Shown piece after piece: positions 37,001 through 49,075 of a DNA stretch of 64,000 bases (the first letter of the stretch is position 1; every line of letters begins with the position of its first letter). Location: assembly GCA_945643635.1 (NCBI GenBank), contig CALZFC010000005.1, forward strand, positions 1,990,001-2,054,000, written 5' to 3'. The notes under the pieces were generated by a model, which searched no databases, was not told where the DNA came from, and worked only from the letters and a program-made list of their open reading frames with translations. Source of the DNA: Allodiplogaster sudhausi (taxonomy: Eukaryota; Nematoda; Chromadorea; Rhabditida; Diplogasteridae). Both the position numbers and the translations under genes were made by a program.

Positions 37001-37320
37001 TCGCTTTGTCAGATAATAATGAGCTTTCTCACGAGCCTGCAAAGGCGATCCTCTACGACTGTCATTGGCTTGGCTGATTGCCAATTTTTTTCGGTAAATT
37101 ACGGTAAATATGGGCAATTTGTTCACGGCGATTAGCTTGCAATGGACTACTTTCGCACGTGCGCGCACTGATGCTGTGAATCGCTTTTTGCACTGCATAA
37201 ATGACTGTGATTTCTTAAAGAAAAAAAATCGAAAACTAAACCGACCTTGACGGCGTCCCGTTTATCATTAGCGGTCGCATCTTCAGACGTAGAGTATGCA
37301 CGCTGCTTGCAGTGTTTTGC
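31068..37320 (-). CDS. Unknown multi-exon protein with Lys-rich C-terminus
   Basis: Visible exons, 5' to 3': about 37247-37313 (AKHCKQRAYSTSEDATANDK), 36920-36985 (ending GFNEDEK), 36105-36155 (ESLVWHSYVIEEDASAYFQK), 35148-35253 (MDRWMSEQLDKLRSRNIESL), about 34975-35060, about 34737-34888 (AENFVIDDDVIVLADTYKED), 33433-33497 (ILLASLNQYFKELESPVAP), 31312-31341 (SSSDQATEDK) and 31068-31190 (FGRIKKEEDFVEQEPKRKKK, stop). Phases agree across the last four. I do not recognise the family. The basic KRKKKK tail suggests a nuclear protein (inference). A near-duplicate of the NEDEK exon lies at 36615-36680. The 5' end is uncertain, and the intron 31342-33432 is an inserted TIR element. Confidence 0.5.
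31347..33432. mobile_element. TIR element forming an intron (introner-like)
   Basis: Both ends read GTAGTAAAGTGTCGCTTTTT inward and stay inverted copies for about 53 bp with two mismatches. The intron of the minus-strand host gene runs 31342-33432. Its GT donor is the first two bases of the right TIR (GCC|GTAGTA), and its acceptor (CTGAG) lies 5 bp outside the left TIR. The flanking exon sequences are GCCGCC and GGCGGC, so no simple direct target duplication is visible. No transposase frame is seen. The element contains plus-strand exon-like segments and a 28-bp perfect palindrome. Confidence 0.7.
31812..32788 (+). pseudogene. Exon-like segments inside the TIR element
   Basis: Three plus-strand segments look like spliced exons: about 31815-31900 (NLPELNEEEKAQ then GT), 32164-32298 (MEVDSAAAAQDGAAPP... 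to CTRD then GT) and about 32552-32788 (VGLTLDPAATLTAAPRDFDI ... stop). The second and third join in phase 1. They are GC-rich compared with the surrounding element, which suggests captured host gene fragments or a small nested gene. The protein family is not recognised. Confidence 0.35.
33500..34735. other. Long intron of the unknown minus-strand gene
   Basis: AT-rich, without supportable exons. It contains ATAC/TATG microsatellites near 33795 and 33890. Confidence 0.45.
36615..36680 (-). other. Duplicated alternative exon (LNEDEK)
   Basis: The segment encodes LWLSAVLQREILNEDEK up to a GTATGC donor. It aligns over about 60 bp with the exon at 36920-36985 (FLPVLPLEGFNEDEK, donor GTAAGA) at roughly 70% identity by eye. 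It could be a mutually exclusive exon or a decayed copy. Confidence 0.4.
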
Positions 37321-37549
37321 CTAAAACTAGTAAACCAGTAAACCAGTATAACCCTTGCTGCAGATATGAAGCGGCAAAATACGCTGACGGGTTGATTTCC
37401 TTCTCATTTGTGTTGTCCATAAGTACGCCCGGGCAAACGGGGGCAGCAAACTGTGGAGCGCTTCTACAATAAGTCCTCGTCATGGGCATCAAAACAAGCA
37501 ATATCAAATATTCGCATTAGCCTGGGAGAAAGCATTCAGAATCCTTTCT

Positions 37550-38170
37550 CGTTATATCTCGATTCTAAATATCGCGTTATATTGTAAACGTTATGGTAGC
37601 ACCATTTAAAATTTCCGTCAGAATGCAAATAGTAATAATCACGCGTATTCCCTACGAGTAATGTTCACCCTGCTTATACTAATATTCACCTAATGCTCTT
37701 CTAATTCCTTATTAATATCAATATTTATTAGTATCGATGTAACTTGTTAAATTTCATTCACCAAAGAAGATTGTAGAAAGTAATATTCGCTTTTTCTGCC
37801 CGCACTGGGGAAAAAGGAGCGCAGCTTCTACGCAAGAGCAACTGCTTATCACCCAGTCTGAACACCTTCCCTTGCACTTTAGCACTATTCTAATGCGCAT
37901 TTTTCATAGCTAAGCAAGCGAGCGCGTAGCAGCTGCTAAATGAGAGTGAATCCGGTGCTACTGCTGAGTAGTTCAATAGTAGTAAGTCTGGGTACGACTA
38001 CCCCTCCACTTTAGCACTGGTATTTCAAATTTTCGCTGCTAACAATAAATTGCAAAATTGCGACTTTTTCACTGCGTAGCAGCCGCGCTTCTTCTTCCCG
38101 AGGATGTGAGAAACAAAGCAGATGGAATTAAAAATTACCATTACATCAAAGTGAAGGGAGTACCGGTATC
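37550..38170. other. Intergenic between divergent genes
   Basis: No exon could be supported. This is the boundary where the gene strand switches from minus to plus. Confidence 0.5.
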
Positions 38171-38178
38171 AAAGAACC

Positions 38179-38470
38179 ATGTACAAAGAACCACACAGGC
38201 AATTCTGGGAAGAACTGGGTAAAATCAAGAAGATGGTGGTCCTCTTTGTTGCCCCAGGCCCCAGGCATTGCTTGTCCATCACTGTAACGGACAGTGACCA
38301 ATGCGAGTTCGTCTTCTGTGATCCCTCCCTCTCTCTCTCTTCTCTCTCTCTCTCTCTCTCTCTATTGCCTCAACAGACGCTGTTGTAGCATATCTGCGCG
38401 TTCTCGAAGACTATAAGATCGTGAGTCTAACCATAAGATAGATTATAAGTGACGGAGAGAGAGGGAGGAG

Positions 38471-38513
<43 letters not shown>

Positions 38514-40303
38514 GGCACAAGTCGAATAAGAGAGAAAGAGAGTGAGAGAGAGGGAGAGAGACGGCACAAGTCGAACACAGTAGCAGTTCTTAGATGAGAA
38601 GGTTAAATCGATGGCACTATGGCTATAGGTACATTTAAGCCTCTAGATATTTCGGTAAGGCATAGACGACAAGGGTAAGAGTTGGTGGTAAAATTACCGC
38701 AAAATCTAGCAAAGAAATGTGCCGAGTGCTACAGAGCGCTTGAGAGCAAGATTGACGGAAACCCATCCAATCTTGTTGTAGAAGACTATGAGGCGTTCGA
38801 ATATGTAAATCAGTTCGAATATGTAATATTCCGTGTCGTGGATTAGGAACGAGGTACACAATAACGGAGTTTTCTCAGCACGCATATCATAAGCATTCCT
38901 ATGGTTTTCAGATGCCTGCCCGCTCGATTTTTCATCATAGTCTGTCGTCACTCTCACATCACGACTCATTTTGGAGAGGAATGAGTCATGACTCATTCCT
39001 CTCCTAAAAGAAAGCCTCGTTGACTACTTTCTACATGGAATGGATTCGCAGCATCGATGCTAACCAAGTATTAATAACAATACTAAACAAGTATTAATAA
39101 CAATAAATAGTACTATTAACAATAAGTTAAAGAGAGCCTTGGGTGACATTAAAAGCGTGGTGAATATAAGTGGAAGCGTGGTGCATTACACGCGTCGAAT
39201 GTGAATGGGTGAATACTCTTTGTTCCTGTCTGACGCAGAAATAGGAATTGATGGTAATGACGGCTCGTTCGCGAGGAGTTGCTTTAGCTCTGGTGTTACA
39301 TTCTTATCTGCGTTATCTTCATTTTGTGTTTCATGTTAGGAAACTAACGTCTGAGCTTTTGTTGATTCGTTGAGATCGTATCTGGAGCTTCTCGCGGCCT
39401 CACTCGTGTGAGCAGTCTCTCATCCAAGGGCATGCCTTTCCAGACTTCACCACCGCAATCAACAAGCAACAGTTAACCTCCAGTTCTAATATCGATGCTT
39501 TGTGTCCATATTTATGGCAGGCAAAGCAGTTTGCGCTGTTTTTGTTGGACTGTTTCTCATGCCTAATCCTGCAGCTTTTTTTGGTACGCCAATGCTATGG
39601 TAAGGGTGTTGAATCCCTTCCATCCAAACTACTCGAGTTTCGTTTGATTTGCGCCGCCAAAAAGTAGTAGCCTGTCCAGTGTCTCTGGCGTGCTTCTCAG
39701 TTAACGGGGTCATCTGGTGGCCTTGGCGGGGCCAAACGACCAACTGTCCTTTTCATAAGAACTTCCATTCAGACCAGAGGTTTACGTGAGGGAAGACAGT
39801 CGTAAAAGAAAAGAGCTGTCATAGAGGATGTAGATTTGAAAAAAACTCTTTTAAGATCCAAATTTGATTTTGAAACACTATTTATCTGTCGGCAATGCAT
39901 ATTATGTTAACCTTTTCATCTTTTATCCCTAATATGTTTTGATTAATTTACTTCTTCTTCAGAAATCCTTTCCCTCTTTCAGCCTCCTCTTTTCCGAGGC
40001 ATAAGGAAATTCCCTCGTCCATTTACATATCCCTTCGTCCTTCTATTTCTCATCTATCCATTCCCTCTCCCATGTTTATCCCTGCCTTCTCTCCTTGTCT
40101 GAGATCAGCCAATCATTGGGGCATGCATATCTTGAACCGAGCGAGTGCCAGGCTGGCTCTTCCACCATTCACAGTCCCCACACAAGAGACAGCTCATCGT
40201 GTCGCTTGCGATCATCTTCAAATGTCCTTTAGGTTCGACTCATTGCTCCCTCTCTATACTTTCTTCTACTACATCATTTCCTTGTCCGTCCTCACTCCAA
40301 CCA

Positions 40304-40334
<31 letters not shown>

Positions 40335-40772
40335 CTCTCTATCTCTCTCTGTCGCTATCTCTCATCTCTATTTCTCAATCGCCTTTGTACCCAGAGGAAG
40401 CAACCCTTAGAGATAGTCACTACTTGAAAGTGGTTTGTAGCTTCAAATGATATTTCATGCCATGAAATACTCCTTTTCTATTATTGGATCAAACAATCAG
40501 CGATATATGTATTAATCGTGACTCCTAATTTCTTTACCAATGCTCACTGATATGAAATGTTTCTTGAATCCACAGTTGCCTGTAGACACTCCCTCGGAAC
40601 TACGAGTTCTCGCTTATGTGACAGGTCACAAGCCAGATTCTGATGTAGCAATTAGTCCTACCACATCGTTGGCGAGGTCACCTCCAACAACACAGGAATG
40701 GTGATGATTCAAGGAGGGAATAAGGGAAGGGTGGTGATTCGGTTTTGCCTTCTCTCTTTCTTTCCTGCTCTA

Positions 40773-40826
<54 letters not shown>

Positions 40827-41165
40827 ACTCAACACCCCTCATCTTCGAATAACGGTCTCTCCTTCTGCTCTCAGCCGGCTGTCTGCATAATGTGCAGCCC
40901 CTGAGGCCAATAATAAAATCGGATGGTGGACAGCCACTCACCATGTTACTCTTACTCTGTCTGTCTCTCTCTCTCTCTCTATCCCTCTTAATATCTGAGC
41001 TTATCCCCCTCTTTCTCTGTCTGCCTTTCCTTGTCCACTCTATACTCGGTTCAATCTCCTCTCATCCACTTCTATCTTCTGTCACAAATGGTCACTCCTC
41101 ACAGAGGGAGAAGAGGCTCTGAGAACTCAATCCACCGTATCCGCCATGGAGGAGAGACGGCAGCT
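38179..41165 (+). CDS. Unknown multi-exon gene, 5' part
   Basis: Four exons join in consistent phase: 38179-38218 (MYKEPHRQFWEEL, phase 1), 38377-38420 (DAVVAYLRVLEDYKI), 40576-40624 (LPVDTPSELRVLAYVT, phase 1) and 40875-40944 (AGCLHNVQPLRPIIKSDGG). A possible fifth exon starts at 41102 (GRRGSENSIHRIRHGG). Introns are long and filled with CT tracts. The reading is strictly from frame and splice phase. No domain is recognised, and the 3' continuation among exon-like islands at 44-50 kb is not resolved. Confidence 0.4.
38455..38560. repeat. (GA)n microsatellite
   Basis: GAGAGA tract at 38455-38515 and a second at 38530-38560, about 90 bp downstream of a CT tract at 38328-38364. This gives an inverted CT/GA pair. 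Confidence 0.9.
38973..39004. other. Perfect 32-bp palindrome centred on TGAGTCA/TGACTCA
   Basis: The left arm GGAGAGGAATGAGTCA is followed immediately by its exact reverse complement TGACTCATTCCTCTCC. Each arm holds an AP-1-type heptamer. There is no loop. Confidence 0.95.
39483..39760 (-). pseudogene. Retroelement gag remnant with zinc-knuckle motif
   Basis: One minus-strand frame reads NCFACHKYGHKAS, matching the CX2CX4H start of a CCHC zinc knuckle as in nematode LTR-retroelement gag proteins. The final Cys is not present. Neighbouring frames contain related basic and polar sequence (KSNETRVVWMEGIQHPYHSI), suggesting frame breaks. No protease or polymerase was found nearby. A small decayed fragment is the best reading. 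Confidence 0.35.
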
Positions 41166-43275
41166 GGCTCCCCTTTTCTTAATTTCTTACTAGTTCCATC
41201 TTTTCTCTTATTCTTCGACTCTCTCCCTCTCTTTTCATCTCACTTTTACTCTATCTGTCACTCATTCTCTCTCTATCTCTCTCTCACTCTCTGTCTCTCT
41301 CCGTTTTTTTCATTATTTCTCACCATCATGCTTCCTCCATCTTCTGCTGTATCTATTGCCTCCCTTCTTTATTCCTTTCCGGACTCGGCTTCTCTTCCTT
41401 CCTTCCTCGCCTTCCTTCTCATCTCTCTGTCATTATGACAGTCCATTTGTCCGATTAAGAAGATGAAAGGCGCAAGGCGGGTGAGAGATACAAAGCGGAA
41501 ACCAATTAGGAAGTTGATTGCATGGTCAAGTTAAATCTGTCAGCGCTTATAGCTAGAAAGAGCAAACCGACTTTTCCTATGAAAACAATTGAGCTGATTG
41601 TGAGCGGAATAATGCAACCGAATGATTTTCAAGGTCACTTTTATTAGCAGCCTTTTTAGCAGGCCATTCTGGAGCTGCTCATAAAATTGAAGATGTTTCA
41701 ATCAGACACTGCTCTTTTGCGCTTGTCTAGCAATGCTCCGAAAACTGTTATGTACATTACTTGCCTTTAGGTCTCATCTTTGCCCATATTAGACTTGCTC
41801 CGAATTCATGTTCCAAATCTCTAATCGCTGATTTTATTGATTGTCATTGATTTTCTATACCCACTCTTGTTATTAAATTGCTACATTGCTAGTGCTTCTA
41901 AGCTTCCTCCCCAACTCCCCCACTCCACAGCAGTCGTTCTCTCGTCGTCGAAGATGTGTTCTCTCTCACACATGCCACTAGAGCCTTGCCACCTCCATGG
42001 GGACCTCGTCCACCCCCTCTCCCTCTGGGGCCTTGCCCACCCCATTCCGACGGCGAGGCGAGCGGTGCGCTGTCCCTAAATCCCCTCCCCCCTCTCCCAG
42101 TTTAATTTTTCTGACTCTCTCTCTTTAAGTTCGTTCTCTCGGATCTTTTTAATATCTCTCTTCAATTTTTTATTCGCATATCTCGTTAGTCAAGAACAAA
42201 TCTTCAAGTGTTGTCACATTATTATTAATGTATTGAATAAATAAATAAATATTCGCTGCTGCCCTCTGTGTCTCTGTCCTCTTCTCACTCTCTCTCTCTC
42301 TCTTTCTCTCTCTTTCGCTCTCTCTCTCTCTATCTCTCTTTCTCTCTCGGGGTATTCTGTTCCCTGTATTTTGCATGCATTCTGCAAATGTTCTCTCTTA
42401 TCATTATTCTCGAGAGGGTTCCATAATTTCTGTCAGGATATCGAACGATGTATCATAAGAACGAGGAGAAGATCTCACGGCGATGTGTAGCATCACGACA
42501 AAGAAGAAGAAATGGAAGGATAAGAGGTGGCAGTGAGACAAAGAAGGCGAGAGAGCGAATCTGAAAACGAGAGAGCGGTGAGAGAAATAGAGCGCGCTTG
42601 CTGTGTGCCGACCCCCTGTGCTTTCCTCTTTCCTTCCCTCTCATCCTGCCAAGGCTGACTCTTCAGGAATGCAGGCAAATGATGGCAGAGGAAGTATCCA
42701 TGCTTTTCTGCTTGTCACAACATTTATTTTCTTTTCTTTCTTGCTCCTATCTCTCTCTCTCTCACTCTCTGTCGCTCTCTCATTTCACGATCTCCCTCTT
42801 TCCCTCAGCCTTGAAACCGTTCTAATTTAGAATCTTTCTTTATGTCTCCTATTCAGGTTGACCTTTTACTTTCCTCATCCCTTTCTATCAAGATTAACTG
42901 TGATACTCCCAAGAAGTTGCAGTATAGTTGGACGTGTCGGAATTCTGGCTGCCCACGCGGTAGCGACCAAAAAAGGTTCCATTTCTCCGTCTGCTGGTTT
43001 GTACTTGCGCTTCGCGTTTCGCTGTGCACTGTGTAAACTTTAGCGTGACCTAGCGAACAGAGAAAAGGAAAGAGGGTAAAGAAATGCCATCTCGGAAGGA
43101 GAGAAAGAGATGAATTGCTCGAAGAGAGAGAAAGAGAGAGGGGAGAGAGAGATCGATCTAATGGTAGACCATAGAGAATTGAATGCGCTATGACGCTATC
43201 GCGGCCTGCCCAAATGGAGAAGAGATCTAGAAATTCCCGTCCACCATTTCCACCATAATTCACACCAGCCTACCG

Positions 43276-43319
<44 letters not shown>

Positions 43320-44559
43320 CGTTCGTTTCTGGGTGAGAATGTCTAAAGGCCATTTTTTTTTATTGCTGCTTGGAGAATGCCGTGGAAGATGCAAGCACGC
43401 TTCCTTCAATTACTCTTCCGTGCATCGTCTCTCCCATCTTTGCCCTGCGCTACGTGTTTGTTTACTCCTGCTGATAACCAAGATCAGAACTCGTTGTGCT
43501 CTCACCCAAGCAAGCATACTCTTTTGAAAAAGATTGAGAATTGACTACTTTTTCTCATTTCCATCTTAAATTATTTTAATCAAAATCGGCATGCTTTTGA
43601 AACTATTCGTTGTATTCCTTACATCTTGCTTTCGCTTTACTCTTCTTCATATGTCATATCCATTCATAATCGCTTCTCGCTCGGCACTCTTTCTTCGCTA
43701 TGTCAAGGCCCCTCTGTTCCATACCATCTTCCTCGGTTCTTCTTTTCCTTCCCCACCTCTCTCTCTATCTCTCTTTCTCTTCCTCTCACTCGCCCTCTCT
43801 CTCCTTACTTGCTAGCAGCTAGAACGCTCCGCCTGATTGTGATCGGTACTGCTCTCTCCCCACAACCTGCCCTCCCTCAGCTAGACTCCCGCTGACTTCC
43901 TTTCAGCTGTTTCTTACTCTTTCTCTTCTCTCTCTCTCACTCGCTCTCTCTCTCTCTTTCTCTCTCTCCTCTCTCTCTAATCTCTCTCATCCACCATCCA
44001 AATACCTCGCCAACCTCTTGTGATGCCTTTTTCTTCAAAGCGCTAAATTTTTTTGGAAGGGTATTCCTAATTTGAAGAAGGTTTCAGTATTGATTCAGGA
44101 CTAACATTCTGATTTCATTTTTGAATGATTTTATTCTTGGCGAAGTGAAGGCGGAAGTAAAAACCAAGCATGCTTAAAACAATTTTTGTTGTTGTTGATG
44201 GTTTGGACGCTTCAATTTTTTTTCCATAAGAATTAAGCGCTGATGTTCATTGCTTTTTTAGTCTTGCGCTCTACAGTCGCTAAATTAAATTTTCTTGATA
44301 GTGAGTATTTGTAGCTGAAATTGTGGTGTGCGTCGCAAAGAAGCAATGCCCATCACGCGGATATGCCCATGCAGAAGTGGAAGCCCAGCACCTGCTCCGG
44401 AGGCGGTAATTGGTTGTTTCCCCCAGACTGGCGGTAACGGGGACGATGTGCGGGAGAGAGACAGGCATATTAGTCGAGAGTGTCACATGCAATTTGCATA
44501 TGCATCCTTTAGTTCCTCTCTCTTTCTCTCTCTCTCTCTCCCCATCTCTTCTTAATCTG

Positions 44560-44594
<35 letters not shown>

Positions 44595-44721
44595 ACGATT
44601 CTCTTCCTCATCTGTGACCTCTGCACATCATGCCCATTTCGTTTCTGTCATTAGGTTTCCGTTAGCCTAGACTACCTGGTCGTAAGCCGGTAGTTTCCGT
44701 TCTGTGTACGCTGCTGTCTCT

Positions 44722-44761
<40 letters not shown>

Positions 44762-45137
44762 CTCGCTCTCTCTCTCGCTCTCTCTCCCTACCTCTCTTCA
44801 TCTTACTCTCCCTCTTTCTCTATCTCTCGCTTTCTCTCCTTTCTATCTCTCATTCTCTCCTTCTTGCTCTGTCTCATGCTTCATTCAGATGCAACCACTT
44901 ACATATGCGAGAGGTGAAAAGAGAGAAAGACGAGATAGAGAAGAGCAAGTAGTAGTTTAGCAACAACTTTATTCATATCCTTTTCTCATTTTCCTATGCA
45001 TTCCCTCCCCTGCTGCTCCTTATTGCAAACCATCACATCTTTTTATCCTCATAATCGGAAACTTCGCCGGAAAATCTCTAGCTTATAATTTCTGCTATGG
45101 AATCCCTTGAACGGCTTTACCATATCTCTATCATCAA

Positions 45138-45179
<42 letters not shown>

Positions 45180-45846
45180 CTCTCTCCCTGTTTCTCTCGT
45201 TCTCTCTCTGTCTCTCTCTCTCCCTCACCTGCGCTCTATTTTCCTGCTACCCATATTTCTATGAAGATGGCCCATGTCTGTCCTCTCCCTGCTGGGCCAC
45301 ATGAACCTAACGTGTTCTGCATGTCTGCTGCCTCTCTTCTCTTCTTTCTATCTATGCCTCGCTCTCTCCTCCTCCTCATTCACTCTCTCCTTCGATTTTC
45401 TAGAGTTCTCTCAAGGTCCTCCTTATATTTCTCTACCGTAATCTTGCTTCCTATCTCGCTTATCGTATCTTCTCAGATCGTGTCGAGACCGCAGCATTAT
45501 CCCGCGTACCCATTTTTTGCTTCTCTCTCCTCCGCTCCTCCCCCCGTATATCAGCTATCAATCTCCCTCACATGTCTCCCTTCCCTCAGCCAACCAACCC
45601 CCCCCCCCCCTTCATCCCTTCAACCACACTCATCAGGTTCTCCTTTCTTACCCGTTGCTTGCTTCTCTTATTCTTCCTTTCTCTGCCTATTCTCTTCCCG
45701 TTATCTCTCCCTATCTCGTTCCTCTCCATTTCACTTTCAGTCTGGCATCTCAACTCTGATAACGATCACTGTGTTTCCCGCTTGTGTGTTTCCTGCCAAA
45801 CGACCCCTTAACTATTCCTTTCGCTCTCTCTCACTCTCCCTCCATC

Positions 45847-45887
<41 letters not shown>

Positions 45888-46098
45888 TTCTCGCTTTCTT
45901 CTCAATTCCTCTCTCTCTCTCTCTCTCTCTCTCGTTTTCTCGCTTTTTTCTCAATTCCTCTCTCTCTCTCTCTCTACTTTCTCTCTCTCTACCTCGATCT
46001 CTCCTCACCTAGTCAATGCACATACACTTATGCACGCCATACAATGTAGCCTTTGTCGATCTCTCGACAACCTCTCCAATTAGGTCCCTCTCTTTCTC

Positions 46099-46141
<43 letters not shown>

Positions 46142-46669
46142 ACTGTCTGCCCTCTCTTTTCCTCTTCAAATCTCTCCCCTGAGCAACCACAGATCATTTG
46201 CCTTCCATCTCTCAATGCCAATTGACCGCACCGGTCACTGGGATAGTGCGGGTTGTATCTCTCCCTCTCCCTCTCCCTCTCCCTCTCTCTCTCTCTCCAT
46301 CTCCCTCTCTCCCTCTCCCTCTCTTTCTCTCTGCTCTCTCTTTCTCCTCTCTCTCGCTCCTCTCTCTCTGCTCTCCATGTGTTTGTTTCTTTCTCCGTCT
46401 CTCCATTCCTCTGTCCCTATCTTCCCTCAGGCTGTCTTTGTTTTCCCTCTTTATCTCTGCCCTCCTCCATCTCTCGAGAGTATCTCATGGGAAGATTAGT
46501 GAGAGTCCCCTGCCCGCTCCAGCCGCGACTGTCGCCACATCTTCCGTGGGGAGCAGTCGTTAATCGTGCGCCCTTGCACATGTCGTTTTGCAGATGTCTC
46601 TATTTCTCTATTCTCTCCCACTCTCTCTTCCTCTGTCATAATCTCTCTCTATCCCTCTCTCTCTCTCTA

Positions 46670-46709
<40 letters not shown>

Positions 46710-46800
46710 CCTCTCTCTCTCTATCTTTTCTGCATCCACGCTTTCTACTGTTTCCTTGTATCTCATTCTATTCTCCGCTATTCCTTTCACTCTATCTGCA
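40290..46800 (+). repeat. Dense CT/polypyrimidine field, part 1
   Basis: Many CT tracts of 30-150 bp lie on the plus strand, for example 40303-40362, 40775-40822, 42285-42350, 43278-43317, 44557-44592, 44718-44800, 45140-45230, 45850-46000, 46103-46140, 46260-46330 and 46640-46730. At 46258-46330 the unit is CTCCCT. At 45885-45960 a unit of about 50 bp (CT run plus CGTTTTCTCGCTT.CTTCTCAATTCC) is duplicated. Confidence 0.9.
44315..44405 (+). CDS. Isolated exon of unknown gene
   Basis: Between a TTTGTAG acceptor and a GTAATT donor an open frame reads EIVVCVAKKQCPSRGYAHAE and ends QHLLRR. It starts in phase 1 and ends in phase 2. It may belong to the gene that starts at 38.2 kb, but linking exons were not resolved. 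Confidence 0.4.
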
Positions 46801-47501
46801 GCTGTTTTTATATCTTTCGCTACTTGTCACCCGTCATAAGTTGTAAAGACACAGTGTATACATTGCACGGATTCATAAATCTACCTACTCCTTTTCACTT
46901 ATCACTCTTTATAACTAATAACGTAGAAACTGAAATACAAAGACATAGTGTTCTGGTTCAACTCCCTTGGACTGCCAACAGTGGAATGGGAAGGGCACAG
47001 CCACGTTGCCAACACTCCAGCCTACTCTGTCATCTCCATCTGATTTCCCAGCTTTCGACTGGTGCTAACCACCAATGACGTATGAATCGTCTCGCTGTTA
47101 TCTCTCTCTCTCTCTCTCGCTTTCGTTTTTTTTTAAGGCTTGCTACACCACTACTTTCGGGTAACGACATTTAATTGTATGCGGAATGTCTCTTCCCGAA
47201 TTATAATAAGACGCTGTTTATGTCATCCAGACTAATTTGCCTGTACACCATAAGCCTGTACAGAGTGCCATACGAATTTTCACTCGAGGCGTCAATAGTG
47301 GCATATTCTTGGATTTTTCTCTCTCTCTCTCTCTCTCTCTCCTCTCTCGGATTCTTTATCTCATTCTCTCCTTCTCTGTCGCTCCCTCACTTGCCTCGTT
47401 CATCTCTGCTTTTTGCCTATGAACACCCTCGATTCTACAGCGAAAGAGTCCTCCAATAGAATAAATCCCTGAAGCACATGTCTCTTGGAACTCACTGTAA
47501 G

Positions 47502-47577
47502 GGTAATGTAATGGAGGAGTGGTCAGAAAAGAGACGGAAGGCCAGCCGAGCTAGGCTCGCCGGTTCACAACGGGCCG
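47502..47577 (+). CDS. Isolated exon of unknown gene
   Basis: Open from an AAG acceptor to a GTAAAC donor, encoding GNVMEEWSEKRRKASRARLA and GSQRA (phase 1 at the end). A possible next segment at 48264 (DKLLEERQRLL) would continue in frame as a basic helix, but no GT donor follows it. Confidence 0.35.
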
Positions 47578-47606
47578 GTAAACAACCGGCACGTCCAGCC
47601 GAGCAG

Positions 47607-47657
<51 letters not shown>

Positions 47658-48680
47658 GTCCCTTCTCTCTCTCACTTTCTCTCTCCTCACTCTCTGTCGC
47701 TCTCTAATAATGCTTCTCATCTACTCCCTCCGTCGCTCATCGACTCTCCCCCCATTCTTGAATGAATCCAATGTCATGGCATTCCCATGCATAATCTCCT
47801 TGTCTCCTTGCCGTCAAAGCCAACTTTATAGCCATATCCACACCTTCAATTTCTCCTCCTCCCCTCTCCCTCAACCCTCTCTTAAACTCTGTCTCTCTCT
47901 CTCTTTCTCCCTCTCTATCTACCCCAATACTCTCATCGCTCTCTTCATCTTTACTTTAATACCCCATCATCTTCAGCTATTGCTTTTTTCGGTCGCGACC
48001 GTTTTTGGTCCGTTATGAAGATGTCCTTGATAGTGATGCTGTATAAGGTCGCACCTGCAAGCTGTGGCAGCCATGGGGTTGGTCGGTTAGAGTGTACATC
48101 TACAGGAGAGTGCGAGAAAGATGCAAAGAGAGGTTGGGAGAGAGTTAGGCAAAGAAAAAGTGCCTAACATGAGGTATAAACGGGGGAGATAAGAGAAAGA
48201 GTGCCGCATTACTGAGGTATGTCATTGTGTACCGTAGAGAGTGATAGTACTGTAGCTGGAAGACAAGCTCCTTGAAGAGCGCCAGCGCCTGCTATTTCCT
48301 ATTCCTTTCCACACGGCATGACTCCAAGGCCTCTCTTTTCTCTGCGTCTTTGCTGCGGTTGTCTCCTCGCACTCTCTCTCTCTCACTGTCTCTCTCTCTC
48401 TCTTCCTCTCTTTCTCTCTCTCTCATCCGGAGCCTCGCTCCCTATTCCAACGTATCCACCTCTTGCCCACTCATCCCTTCCCTCTTCCCGTGCCCATCTG
48501 CCGTCGCATTTGCAATTCTGCTGCTGCTCCCCTTCCATTCCTCGTATTTTATATATCCCCCTTTCTTATAAATTTCGCTCCATTCTTAAAGTGGTTTCTC
48601 TACGCTTGTATACCAAAACAATTTATAACTTTCACCTTTCAATTACAGTATACTACTTCACCGATTTTTCGTATCCTCAT

Positions 48681-49075
48681 GCGAGGGAAAGGGAATGTAT
48701 GTTGTTCAGTACAGCGACATGCTCTATATTGATGGTAATATTGTTTATCACTTCTGCCCAGACGATCTTTCACCTGGGGGTGCTGATATGGAGGGGGGGG
48801 GGGGGGTTGGGTGGAGCATTAACCAAGTGGCCCTCTCTAATGCTTCTTATCTCGACGTGCTAAGAACTACATCCAAGTGGTCATCTCAGGATAAGGTGAA
48901 ATGGCCTATGGAAGAAGTGAGTGCCTGTTTTCTCTTCCCATTCTTTTTCTGATAGCCTTCAGTTATTTCATGTGCTCGCATTGGAGGGGTCCGGAGTGTA
49001 TATGATTATAGAGCACGAGTTCTTTCACACTGAATTCGGAATATTTTGGATAAAAACAAATACTTCGCGACAGGT
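48681..49075 (+). CDS. Two adjoining exons of unknown protein
   Basis: Exon A (ATG at 48695 in frame, to a GTGAGT donor at 48916) encodes MYVVQYSDMLYIDGNIVYHF, then a glycine run from a poly-G tract, and ends KVKWPMEE. Exon B (48962-49074), after TTCAG and before GTCAG, encodes FHVLALEGSGVYMIIEHEFF and IFWIKTNTSRQ. Both are open, GT-AG bounded and rich in aromatic and beta-prone residues. A further frame, GDYGTHAYSFHIDPCLYGLP, lies at 49319-49430. The family is not recognised. Confidence 0.45.
48792..48807. repeat. Poly-G run inside candidate exon
   Basis: A run of about 15 G lies inside the candidate coding exon and is translated as glycines. Comparable G or C homopolymers occur at 10117, 21146 and 45599-45612. 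Such runs are unstable and easily miscalled. Confidence 0.8.

Noticed and set aside
38706..38996. Minus-strand frame of 96 residues with a hydrophobic segment (YYIFELIYIFERLIVFYNKI)
   Set aside because: It overlaps the perfect palindrome, lies inside a plus-strand intron and shows no family motif. I could not support it as a gene.
44328..44555. Plus-strand frames overlapping the exon at 44315-44405
   Set aside because: They run into CT repeat. The frame bounded by TTTGTAG and GTAATT is the better reading.
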